Source of the DNA: Streptomyces sp. HUAS CB01
GTDB lineage: Bacteria; Actinomycetota; Actinomycetes; Streptomycetales; Streptomycetaceae
Length of the DNA: 64,000 nt
NCBI RefSeq assembly: GCF_030406905.1
Contig: NZ_CP129137.1
Span: 930,001 to 994,000 of the forward strand
Direction of reading: 5' to 3'
Shown here: piece after piece, positions 24,960-32,888 of the stretch
How positions within the stretch are numbered: position 1 is the first letter of the stretch
Layout of the letters: each line of letters begins with the position of its first letter
Notes under the pieces: generated by a model
What the model was told of the DNA's origin: nothing
Seen by the model: only the letters and a program-made list of their open reading frames with translations
Databases searched by the model: none
Translations under genes and position numbers: made by a program

Positions 24960-25769
24960 GGTGCGCACCCCGGTGTGTGAAGGCGATGTGGATGCCGCCC
25001 GATCTACCCCGAACATGGCCTGATCCACCCTGTAAATGCCAGATGCACGTGCCCAGTTGGGAGCCGCCGCCCGGCGCACGGGGGTCCGCGACCACGCGCC
25101 TGCGCCCCTGCCGCACCCCGGTACGCGACGGGCCGTCGCCGTGCCGCCGCGGACCCGGTGCGGGGCGACGCCGGTCAGCGGGCCGCGGAGCACGCGGGAC
25201 GGCACGGGAGCGGCGAGCGGTGACGCGGGCGAGCCCCGGACGGCAGGGGACCGACGGGGCATGTGGGGGCGCGCGGAGTGCCGTGAACCGGCCATGCGGG
25301 ACCGCGGCCGGCGGCATGAACCGCCGCGCGGGTCCACGACATTCGGCCTGAACCGGTCGTGCGGCTTCGCGCGGCACGACGTGGTGGTCGCGTGAGACCG
25401 CGACATTCGGAGCGAACGAGTCATACGGGACCGCGCGGCACGCCGTGTGGCCCCGAGGCCGCACCGCCGTCCGGGGCCCGAGGAGAGCGATGACTCACCG
25501 GGGGCCGGCCGCACAGTGCGCCACGGACCGGTCGCGCGGGCGCCCGAAAGCGACGGGGCCGACGGGACCCATCGGACGAACGGGACATGGGCGGGGGACA
25601 CGGCCCCCTCGGTACGCCGCGGACCGGCCATGCGGGCCTCGGTCCCGCCCCTGACCGGCCGCCCCGCCACCCCGGCGTCCCGTCACCCCGGCCCCCGGAG
25701 GCCCACGGAACGTGACCGGTCACGTGGCAGCGCGAGGGGCCGCCGACCGTTCAGCCGGTCGCGGGGCGT
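24960..25769. repeat. Long noncoding spacer with ~64-bp degenerate repeats
   Basis: About 810 bases between nos and the FUSC gene hold no credible coding sequence. The part at 25273-25460 repeats with a period of 64-65 bases. TGAACCGGCCATGCGGG at 25284, TGAACCGGTCGTGCGG at 25349 and CGAACGAGTCATACGGG at 25413 are equivalent, each followed by a GCG-rich tail. GACATTCGG recurs at 25338 and 25402. The nos promoter should lie at its left edge. Confidence 0.55.
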
Positions 25770-27287
25770 TCAGACCGTGATCAGCGGCGCGCGCGGGGAG
25801 GTGCGCAGCGGCGTCGCGAGTCCGGCGAGGGCCCGCTCCAGACCGTGGAGATGGGTGAGCGCGGCTTCGACGCCCGGGTCGTGGTGCGGGGTGGCGTCGG
25901 CACCCGCGGGGTCGGGCGCGTGGCCGGGCGCGGAGTCCGACTCCAGCGCGTGCACCGCGGCCTCGACCCGCCAGCAGGCCGCGGCCAGTCGCGCGTCGTG
26001 AGAGGCGTACGGGTCCGCCGCGACGGCGGCCAGCCCCCGCACCTCACGGGCGCAGTCGTCCAGCAGGACGAGGACCTGCCGGGCCCGCGCCTTCCGGGCC
26101 CGCAGCGGGCTGAACGGGTGGACCAGGGGCGCCAGGGACATCCGCACCCGGGCGAGAAGCTGCTCCAGCTCGGCGGCGTGCGGCGCCGGGTCGGCGGTGC
26201 CGTCCCCCGCGAGCCTGCGCATCGCGACGGTCGTGCACTCGTGCACGCAGCGCACGGTCAGCCGGATCCAGGCGTTGGTCGCCGCGTGGGTCGTGACGGG
26301 CAGCACGAACGCCACCGCCAGGGCCGCGCCGAGGGCGCCGACCGCCGTTTCCGCGAGGCGCAGCGCGAGCAGGGCCGGCTCCAGGGCCCCGAGCAGCCCG
26401 TACAGCAGCGAGACCAGTACGGTCACCGCGAACATCATCCAGCTGTACGAGACCGGGGCGCTGTAGAAGATCCCGAAGACGCAGGCCAGGGCCAGCACGG
26501 TCGTCGGCAGCAGCGCACCCTGGACCGGCACGGCGACGACGAGGCCCGCGGCGATACCGAGGACGGTGCCGAGAACCCTGCGGAAGCCCCTGACGAGGGT
26601 CTCGCCGCGCGCGCTGGTGTTGACGAAGATCCACCAGGCCGCACCCACGGCCCAGTACCAGCGCTCGTCCGAGAGCAGTTGTCCGGCGGCGAGGGCGAAC
26701 GCCCCGGCGACGGTCACCTGGACGGCCTGCCGGGTGGTCGTCCGGGCCAGCCCCGTTCCCGTCGGCAGCGCGGGCGTCGCGGGCTGCGGCAGGCGCCGCT
26801 CGAAGCACCAGGCACCGAACCGGACGGCGGAGGCGGCGAGGACGGCCAGGAGCACGGAGGAGTAGAGCTCCGGGAGCTGACCGGGCACCGTGCGCAGGAA
26901 CTGGGTCACGAAGAAGGTCATGAACGCGAAGACCCCGAGGGCATGCCCGCGAGGGCCCCAGCGCCGCGCGTACACCGCGGCGCCGGCGACGGCCACGAAG
27001 GCCACGTCACGCGCACCGGGCGCGTCGTGCAGGCCGGCTGCGAGAGCGAGGACCGGAAAGCCCACCACCGGCAGCAGGGCCGTGGTGAGGGCCTGGTCGC
27101 GGATCCGCGGGTCGGTGACCGTGAAGAGGGCCAGGAGCGCGGCGAGCCCGCCGGTGATGACCGCGGTGAGCGTGTGCCCCGTGAGCGCGCACACGGCCAG
27201 GGCCAGCCCGATGCCGAGGACGGCCCGCGTGGCGCTGCGCAGCCGCAGCAGCCCCGGGTCCGGAGCCACGAACACCCTCTTCAGCAC
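25770..27287 (-). CDS. FUSC family (aromatic acid/fusaric acid exporter-like) membrane protein
   Basis: A 505-residue membrane protein with two sets of about five or six hydrophobic segments. Separating and following them are cytoplasmic stretches rich in Arg, Ala and His. The layout and the V-L-K-R-V-F-V-A-P-D-P-G N-terminus match actinobacterial FUSC proteins, related to fusaric acid and p-hydroxybenzoate efflux systems. No membrane-fusion partner is adjacent. The substrate is unknown. I chose the GTG at 27285-27287 because GGAAGAA precedes it and the conserved N-terminus starts there; an ATG up to 72 bases earlier is less likely. Confidence 0.8.
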   Translation of the reverse strand: MLKRVFVAPDPGLLRLRSATRAVLGIGLALAVCALTGHTLTAVITGGLAALLALFTVTDPRIRDQALTTALLPVVGFPVLALAAGLHDAPGARDVAFVAVAGAAVYARRWGPRGHALGVFAFMTFFVTQFLRTVPGQLPELYSSVLLAVLAASAVRFGAWCFERRLPQPATPALPTGTGLARTTTRQAVQVTVAGAFALAAGQLLSDERWYWAVGAAWWIFVNTSARGETLVRGFRRVLGTVLGIAAGLVVAVPVQGALLPTTVLALACVFGIFYSAPVSYSWMMFAVTVLVSLLYGLLGALEPALLALRLAETAVGALGAALAVAFVLPVTTHAATNAWIRLTVRCVHECTTVAMRRLAGDGTADPAPHAAELEQLLARVRMSLAPLVHPFSPLRARKARARQVLVLLDDCAREVRGLAAVAADPYASHDARLAAACWRVEAAVHALESDSAPGHAPDPAGADATPHHDPGVEAALTHLHGLERALAGLATPLRTSPRAPLITV

Positions 27288-27403
27288 TTCTTCCCGCCCC
27301 TTCGACGTTCCGGCATGAAAAAGGCGCCGCGGAGTCCGCAGCGCCATCGACATGTACATAAGACCATTCCATGCCCCACTGGCTCAAGGCGAGGTTGATC
27401 CGA

Positions 27404-27421
27404 TGGGCCATTGGTACGGTC
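27404..27421 (+). promoter_or_regulatory. Shared regulatory motif, copy 1 (FUSC upstream)
   Basis: TGGGCCATTGGTACGGTC matches 31545-31562 at 17 of 18 positions. It lies about 117 bases upstream of the FUSC start. Confidence 0.4.
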
Positions 27422-27513
27422 ACGGGTGGTGGACCGCTTCGCTGGCGGGGCCAACGGACCAGTCCCTGGCGCCCGGGCGGCCACCGGGCTCCCACGCGGC
27501 AGAGGGCGGTCGG

Positions 27514-27543
27514 CTCCGCACCGCGACGCCTCGCGGTGCGGAG
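27514..27543. other. 13-bp perfect stem-loop
   Basis: CTCCGCACCGCGA pairs perfectly with TCGCGGTGCGGAG around a CGCC loop. No gene ends nearby to need a terminator, so its role is open. Confidence 0.5.
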
Positions 27544-27909
27544 ACCCACCGCGAGGCCCTCGCGGCCTCCCGCGTCCGGGCCCTGGTGACCGCTGCCGCG
27601 GCTGGTGGGCCGGGCGCATCACCGGAGGCGACCCGCTCCGGCTCCGTCCTCTGCGGGTTTCTCCGTACCGCGTCGTCAGGCATGCCCGGCGCTGTTGCGG
27701 CAAGGCGGGAATCCGGCCCGCCGTCGGACGTGCGGCGACGGGCGCGCTTGCCGGCAACGGCCGCACCGCCCCCGATTGCGGGCGCCGCGTGGGCATGCGC
27801 ACGGTGAACGGAGCCGGCGGGCGCCCGGCGGTACCCCCGCCACGGGCCCGGCGGCCCGAGCGGTCCGTGGAACGTCCCGACGGGTACGGGACGTCACGGG
27901 GACGAAGGG

Positions 27910-28671
27910 ATGCGTGAGTCCATGGCCGGAGCCACGGGTGGAGCGGTCGGACGGTCGGAGGCGGGAGCAGCGGACGGACCGGACGGTCCGGGCGAGGGCG
28001 GCTACGACGCCACCCCGTTCCTCCCCGGTCGGCGTGCGGGGCTGCCCGGGCTGCGGAAGGCCGCCGCCGGGTGCCGCGGATGCCCGCTGTACCGGGACGC
28101 GACGCAGACGGTGTTCGGCGAGGGGGACGCCGGCGCTGCCGTCCTCCTGCTCGGTGAGCAGCCGGGGGACCAGGAGGACCGGCAGGGCCGGCCGTTCGTC
28201 GGCCCTGCCGGGAAGGTCCTGACCCGTGCGCTCGCCGACGCGGGGCTCGACCCGGCGCAGGCGTACGTGACCAACGCGGTCAAGCACTTCAAGTTCACCG
28301 TTCCCGAGGGCCGCAAGCGGCGGATCCACAAGGCGCCGAACCTGCGGGAGATCACGGCGTGCAGACCGTGGCTGCTGGAGGAACTGCGGCTCGTGTCGCC
28401 GGAGGTCGTGGTGGCGCTCGGCGCGTCCGCGGGGAAGGCGCTGCTCGGCTCGTCATTCCGGGTCACCGAGCAGCGCGGCGCACTCCTGCCGTGGCCGGAC
28501 ACCGGCCGGGACGGCGGGAGCGCCCCGCACATCCGGGGCCTGGTGGCGACGATCCACCCCTCGGCCGTGCTGCGCGCGGACGACCGGGACAGGGTGTACG
28601 ACGGGCTGGTGGCCGATCTGAGGGTGGTGGCCGACGTCCTGGGCGGCCCGGAAGGAGGCAGCGGCCGATGA
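27910..28671 (+). CDS. udgX: UdgX family uracil-DNA cross-linking glycosylase
   Basis: A 253-residue protein of the UdgX branch of uracil-DNA glycosylases. Known UdgX forms a covalent bond with uracil-containing DNA through a histidine in a K-R-R-I-H loop. That loop is present at residues 136-140, so H140 is the expected nucleophile. G-E-Q-P-G-D-Q-E-D and G-R-P-F-V-G-P-A-G form the uracil pocket, and T-I-H-P-S-A-V-L-R is the second motif. Cysteines C55 and C58 and the later C151 fit an iron-sulfur site. The ATG is at 27910, with a second at 27922. The TGA overlaps the next gene's ATG by four bases. Confidence 0.9.
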   Translation: MRESMAGATGGAVGRSEAGAADGPDGPGEGGYDATPFLPGRRAGLPGLRKAAAGCRGCPLYRDATQTVFGEGDAGAAVLLLGEQPGDQEDRQGRPFVGPAGKVLTRALADAGLDPAQAYVTNAVKHFKFTVPEGRKRRIHKAPNLREITACRPWLLEELRLVSPEVVVALGASAGKALLGSSFRVTEQRGALLPWPDTGRDGGSAPHIRGLVATIHPSAVLRADDRDRVYDGLVADLRVVADVLGGPEGGSGR

Positions 28672-29036
28672 CGATGGAGCATCCCGCCGACCGCGGCGGG
28701 CCCACACCGGGCAGGTTCGACCGGCTGGCGGAGAAGGCCTCGCACCTCACCAGCTCACCGGTCTTCTTCGGGTTCTGTCTGCTCCTGGTGGCCGGCGTGG
28801 TCGCGGTGCACTTCGCGGACGTCTCCCTGACCTGGAAGATCTTCGCGGGCGAGTGCATGACGGCCGTCACCCTGCTGCTGCTGGCGCTGCTGAAGAACTC
28901 CGAGCTCCGCAGCGAGCGTGCGCTCCAGCGGAAACTGGACGCCATCGCCGCCGCGATCCTCGAGGCGCAGCAGGGCGAAACGGGCAAGGCGCACGAGGAC
29001 CTCAGGTCCGCCATCCGCATGGAGGAGGAGACCTGA
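28668..29036 (+). CDS. Low-affinity iron permease family small membrane protein
   Basis: A 122-residue membrane protein with two hydrophobic helices near residues 33-50 and 60-76. A charged, coiled-coil-prone tail (L-Q-R-K-L-D-A-I-A-A-A-I-L-E) follows. This matches the bacterial family related to a fragment of yeast Fet4; transport is not proven. The ATG at 28668 overlaps the udgX stop (ATGA) and has GAAGGAGG about ten bases upstream inside udgX. The tight coupling with udgX is curious and may only reflect cotranscription. Confidence 0.78.
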   Translation: MTMEHPADRGGPTPGRFDRLAEKASHLTSSPVFFGFCLLLVAGVVAVHFADVSLTWKIFAGECMTAVTLLLLALLKNSELRSERALQRKLDAIAAAILEAQQGETGKAHEDLRSAIRMEEET

Positions 29037-29073
29037 GGAACGCCGGGGCCAGCCGGGCGCCCCAGGCCGCGCG

Positions 29074-29140
29074 GCGCGAGGGCGACGGCACGGGGCAGAG
29101 CTCAGGAGCAAGGACGAGCGCGAGGGCGACGGCACGGGGC
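29074..29140. repeat. 23-bp direct repeat
   Basis: A 23-base run starting GCGCGAGGGCGACGGCACG at 29074-29096 recurs exactly at 29118-29140, 44 bases on. It lies in the spacer between convergent genes. Confidence 0.7.
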
Positions 29141-29156
29141 CGCCGCCCCGCCCCCG

Positions 29157-31442
29157 TCACCCGCCCACGTACTGCCGCAGGTGCTCCGCCGTGAGGGTGC
29201 CGCCCGAGGCGACGAGTTCGGCGGGCGTGCCGGTGAAGACCACGCGCCCGCCGTCGTGGCCGCCGCCCGGGCCGAGGTCGATCAGCCAGTCCGCGTGGGC
29301 CATCACGGCCTGGTGGTGCTCGATCACGACGACCGAGTTGCCCTCGTCGACGAGCCGGTCCAGGAGCTCGAGCAGCTTGTCGACATCGGCCATGTGCAGG
29401 CCGCTGGTGGGCTCGTCGAGGATGTACGTGGAGGACTTCTCCGCCATGTGGATGGCCAGCTTGAGCCGCTGGCGTTCGCCACCGGAGAGGGTGTTGAGCG
29501 GCTGGCCGAGCCGGAGGTAGCCCAGTCCGACGTCGCTGAGCCGCCCGAGGATCGTGTGCGCCTGGCCGGAGGGGAAGAAGGCCAGCGCCTCCGCGACGGA
29601 CATCCCGAGGACCTCGCTGATGTTCTTGCCGTTCAGCCGGTAGGTGAGCACCTCCGCCGTGAAGCGCCTGCCCTCGCACTCCTCGCACACCGAGGCGACC
29701 CCGGCCATCATCGCCAGGTCGGTGTACACCAGCCCGAGCCCGTTGCACTTGGGGCAGGCGCCCTCCGAATTGGCGCTGAAGAGCGCGGCCTTGACGCCGT
29801 TGGCCTTGGCGAAGGCGGTGCGGATCGGGTTGAGCAGCCCGGTGTACGTCGCCGGGTTGGAGCGGCGCGAGCCGCGGATCGGCGTCTGGTCGGCGACGAC
29901 CACTCCCTCGCGCCCGGCCAGATAGCCGTGGATCAGTGAGCTCTTGCCGGAGCCGGCGACGCCGGTGACGACGGTGAGCACACCGAGGGGGACGTCCACG
30001 CTGACGTCCTGGAGGTTGTGCAGGTCGGCTCCCTTGATGGAGAGCTGTCCCCGTGCCTCGCGCACGGTCTCGCGCAGCCCCACCCGGTGGCCGAGGTGCC
30101 GTCCCGTGAGCGTCCCGGAGGCGAGCAGTCCGGTCACGTCGCCGGTGTAGCAGATCTCGCCGCCCGCTTCGCCGGCGCCGGGCCCGAGGTCCACGACATG
30201 GTCGGCGATCGCGATCACCTCGGGTTTGTGCTCGACGACGAGCACCGTGTTGCCCTTGTCCCGCAGCCGAAGCAGCAGGTCGTTCATCCGGCGGATGTCG
30301 TGCGGGTGGAGGCCGACGGTCGGCTCGTCGAAGACGTACGTCACATCGGTGAGGCTGGATCCGAGGTGCCGCACCATCTTCACGCGCTGCGCCTCTCCGC
30401 CGGAGAGCGTGGAGGCGGCACGGTCGAGGCTCAGATAGCCGAGCCCGATCTCCTCGAGGGACTCCAGGAGGTGCCGCAGATTGTCCAGCAACGGCCCGAC
30501 GGAGGGGTCGTCGACGGTCCGCACGAACGCGGCGAGGTCGCTGATCTGCATGGCCGAGCAGTCGGCGATGTTGACCCCCGCGATCCTTGAGGAGAGAGCG
30601 GCCCGGGAGAGCCGTGTGCCGTCGCATTCCGGGCACTCGGTGAAGACGACGGCCCGGTCGACGAACGCGCGGATGTGGGGCTGCAGTCCCTCACGGTCCT
30701 TGACCAGCCAGGTGCGCTGGATCTTGGTGACCAGTCCTTCGTAGGTGAGGTTGTTGGAGCCGATCCTCACCTTCACGGCGGGCTTCCTGAGGAAGTCCTC
30801 CCACTCCTGGTCGGTGAAGTCGCCGACCTTCTTGTCCGGGTCGTGGAAGCCGGAGCCCACCATGATCGACCAGGGCCAGGAGCCCACCGCGTACCCAGGT
30901 ACGGTGATCGCGCCCTCGTTGAGCGACTTGGTCCGGTCGGCCAGCTGGTCCACGTCGATGTCCGAGACCTGGCCGAGCCCCTCGCAGTGCGGGCACATGC
31001 CCTCGGGCAGGTTGAAGCTGAAGGCGCCGGAGGTGCCGATGTGCGGGGTGCCGAGCCGGCTGAAGACGATCCGCAGCATCGTGTACGCGTCGGTGGCGGT
31101 GCCCACGGTGGAGCGGGAGTTGGCCCCCATGCGCTCCTGGTCGACGACGATCGCCGCGCTGAGGTTGTGCAGTCCGTCGACGTCCGGGCGGCCCAGGCTC
31201 GGCATGAAGGACTGGATGAAGGCCGTGTAGGTCTCGTTGATGAGGCGCTGCGACTCGGCGGCGATGGTGCCGAAGACGAGGCTCGACTTGCCCGAGCCGG
31301 ACACCCCGGTGAAGACGGTGAGCCGGCGCTTGGGCAGGTCGAGGTCGACGTTCCGCAGGTTGTTCTCACGGGCCCCCCGGACCTGGATCACCGTGTGGCC
31401 GTCCGCGGGGGACGGCTGATGAGGGACGTGGTCGGCGGGCAT
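29157..31442 (-). CDS. UvrA-like (UvrA2/DrrC-type) ABC ATPase
   Basis: A 761-residue UvrA paralogue with two ABC ATPase halves. Walker A motifs are G-V-S-G-S-G-K-S-S and G-V-A-G-S-G-K-S-S. Signature motifs are T-L-S-G-G-E-A-Q-R and T-L-S-G-G-E-R-Q-R, and Walker B motifs end in D-E-P-T. Zinc-finger-like C-x-x-C pairs (C-P-H-C, C-P-E-C, C-P-K-C, C-E-E-C) are retained. It is shorter than housekeeping UvrA (about 950 residues) and lacks its UvrB-binding insert. Relatives in Streptomyces act in resistance to DNA-binding drugs. The ATG at 31440-31442 follows GAAGGGA. It diverges from the Lrp gene. Confidence 0.87.
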   Translation of the reverse strand: MPADHVPHQPSPADGHTVIQVRGARENNLRNVDLDLPKRRLTVFTGVSGSGKSSLVFGTIAAESQRLINETYTAFIQSFMPSLGRPDVDGLHNLSAAIVVDQERMGANSRSTVGTATDAYTMLRIVFSRLGTPHIGTSGAFSFNLPEGMCPHCEGLGQVSDIDVDQLADRTKSLNEGAITVPGYAVGSWPWSIMVGSGFHDPDKKVGDFTDQEWEDFLRKPAVKVRIGSNNLTYEGLVTKIQRTWLVKDREGLQPHIRAFVDRAVVFTECPECDGTRLSRAALSSRIAGVNIADCSAMQISDLAAFVRTVDDPSVGPLLDNLRHLLESLEEIGLGYLSLDRAASTLSGGEAQRVKMVRHLGSSLTDVTYVFDEPTVGLHPHDIRRMNDLLLRLRDKGNTVLVVEHKPEVIAIADHVVDLGPGAGEAGGEICYTGDVTGLLASGTLTGRHLGHRVGLRETVREARGQLSIKGADLHNLQDVSVDVPLGVLTVVTGVAGSGKSSLIHGYLAGREGVVVADQTPIRGSRRSNPATYTGLLNPIRTAFAKANGVKAALFSANSEGACPKCNGLGLVYTDLAMMAGVASVCEECEGRRFTAEVLTYRLNGKNISEVLGMSVAEALAFFPSGQAHTILGRLSDVGLGYLRLGQPLNTLSGGERQRLKLAIHMAEKSSTYILDEPTSGLHMADVDKLLELLDRLVDEGNSVVVIEHHQAVMAHADWLIDLGPGGGHDGGRVVFTGTPAELVASGGTLTAEHLRQYVGG

Positions 31443-31544
31443 GCGTTTCCCTTCGGGCTGTTCCGGGCGGTGGTGCCACGCTTTCACATCGCGACGTTCC
31501 CGTGGCCGGAGACCGGATGTCTGGCCGGATCCGCCTGTGACGAC

Positions 31545-31562
31545 TGGGCCATTGGTACAGTC
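31545..31562 (+). promoter_or_regulatory. Shared regulatory motif, copy 2 (Lrp/UvrA-like spacer)
   Basis: TGGGCCATTGGTACAGTC differs by one base from the motif at 27404-27421. It lies 38 bases before the Lrp-type start, in the spacer with the divergent UvrA-like gene. Confidence 0.4.
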
Positions 31563-31600
31563 GGAGAGGGGAGCGACCAGCTGCAGGGAGGCCCACGGCC

Positions 31601-32083
31601 ATGGCGGTGGACGAGCTCGACACCCGCATCCTGCGGCTGATGATCGAGCAGCCGCGCACGAGCGTGCGGGAGTACGCGCGCATCCTCGGCATCGCCCGCG
31701 GCACCCTCCAGGCCAGGATCGACCGGCTGGAACGCGACGGTGTGATCACGGGCACGGGTCCGGTGCTGTCCCCCGCCGCACTCGGTCATCCGGTGCTGGC
31801 CTTCGTCCACATCGAGGTCACCCAGGGACATCTGGACGAGGTGGGGGACGCGCTGGCGGAGGTGCCGGAGATCGTCGAGGCGTTCTCCATCACGGGCGGC
31901 GGAGACCTGCTGACCAGGGTGGTTGCCCGGGACAACGGCCATCTGGAGGATGTGATCCAGCGGCTGATCAATCTGCCGGGCGTCGTCCGCACACGGACGG
32001 AGATGGCGCTGCGGGAACGCGTGCCGCACCGGATGCTGCCGCTGGTGGAGTCGGTCGGCGGGAGCACCCGCGCGGCGCGCTGA
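31601..32083 (+). CDS. Lrp/AsnC family transcriptional regulator
   Basis: A 160-residue feast/famine regulator. The N-terminal helix-turn-helix (L-D-T-R-I-L-R-L-M through T-L-Q-A-R-I-D-R-L) is followed by the RAM ligand domain: F-V-H-I-E-V, then F-S-I-T-G-G-G-D-L-L-T-R-V and V-V-R-T-R-T-E. The ligand is probably an amino acid or related small molecule. The ATG at 31601 has GGGAGG upstream. It is divergent from the UvrA-like gene, with a motif in the spacer that also appears before the FUSC gene. The HAD hydrolase gene follows in the same direction. Confidence 0.88.
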   Translation: MAVDELDTRILRLMIEQPRTSVREYARILGIARGTLQARIDRLERDGVITGTGPVLSPAALGHPVLAFVHIEVTQGHLDEVGDALAEVPEIVEAFSITGGGDLLTRVVARDNGHLEDVIQRLINLPGVVRTRTEMALRERVPHRMLPLVESVGGSTRAAR

Positions 32084-32118
32084 CCGCGGCGCGGATGACC
32101 GGTTGGCATCCTGGGACC

Positions 32119-32811
32119 ATGAACCTTGCGCATACTTCGGTCATTTTCGATCTCGACGGAACGCTGGTGGACAGCGAGCCGAACTACTACGAAGCAGGCC
32201 GACGTGTTCTCGCCAGTTACGGCGTCACGGACTTCACCTGGGAGCACCACAGCCGCTTCATCGGGATCGGCACCCGCGAGACGCTGGAGCGGCTGAGCGA
32301 GGAGTACGGGCTCGGGGCGCCCATCGAGGACCTGCTGGCCGGGAAGAACCGCGCCTATCTGGAGCTCGCCCGTGCCGGGACCGAGGTCTACCCGGAGATG
32401 CGGAAGTTCGTCGAGTTGCTCGACGCGGCTGGCGTGCCGATGGCGGTGGCGTCCGGTTCCTCCCGCGCGGCGATCGAGGCGGTGCTCGCCGGCACCGGCC
32501 TCGACGCGTTCCTCACCACGCTCGTCTCCGCCGAGGATGTCGCGCACGGCAAGCCGCGCCCGGACGTCTTCCTGGAGGCCGCGCGCCGGCTGGGCACGGA
32601 CCCGGCCCACTGCGTGGTGGTGGAGGACGCCCCGCCCGGGGCGGCGGCGGCCCACGCCGCGGGCATGCGCTGCATCGCGGTCCCCTATGTGCCGGAGACC
32701 GCCACGGACGAGGCGTTCCGCACGGCCGGGCTGATCTTCCCGGGCGGCCAGGCGGAGTTCACGGCACAGGCGGCGTACGACTGGATCGGCCGGTCGGCCC
32801 GGGCCCTCTGA
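32119..32811 (+). CDS. HAD hydrolase, beta-phosphoglucomutase-like
   Basis: A 230-residue HAD protein with the full catalytic set. Motif I is F-D-L-D-G-T-L-V-D-S-E-P-N, motif II is V-A-S-G-S-S, the lysine is in H-G-K-P-R-P-D, and motif IV is V-V-E-D-A-P-P-G. The small helical cap places it near beta-phosphoglucomutases and sugar-phosphate phosphatases. The ATG at 32119 has no strong ribosome site. It follows the Lrp gene by 35 bases. Confidence 0.86.
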   Translation: MNLAHTSVIFDLDGTLVDSEPNYYEAGRRVLASYGVTDFTWEHHSRFIGIGTRETLERLSEEYGLGAPIEDLLAGKNRAYLELARAGTEVYPEMRKFVELLDAAGVPMAVASGSSRAAIEAVLAGTGLDAFLTTLVSAEDVAHGKPRPDVFLEAARRLGTDPAHCVVVEDAPPGAAAAHAAGMRCIAVPYVPETATDEAFRTAGLIFPGGQAEFTAQAAYDWIGRSARAL

Positions 32812-32888
32812 GGTCGCGACGGCCGCGGTGTTGCCGGTCTGCTGAAGTACCCTTCCCGTCGCCACACCGACTCGGAGGACCAGGAGAA

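Larger units (their letters stand above)
27288..27909. other. Intergenic region upstream of the FUSC and UdgX genes
   Basis: This 622-base divergent spacer has no convincing gene. It contains an 18-base motif (27404-27421) that recurs before the Lrp gene, and a strong hairpin (27514-27543). The AT-richer part at 27340-27425 probably holds the FUSC promoter. Confidence 0.5.

Noticed and set aside
27411..27917. Plus-strand frame in the FUSC-UdgX spacer
   Set aside because: Arg/Gly-rich with no domain-like pattern; hairpin and motif positions suggest noncoding DNA.
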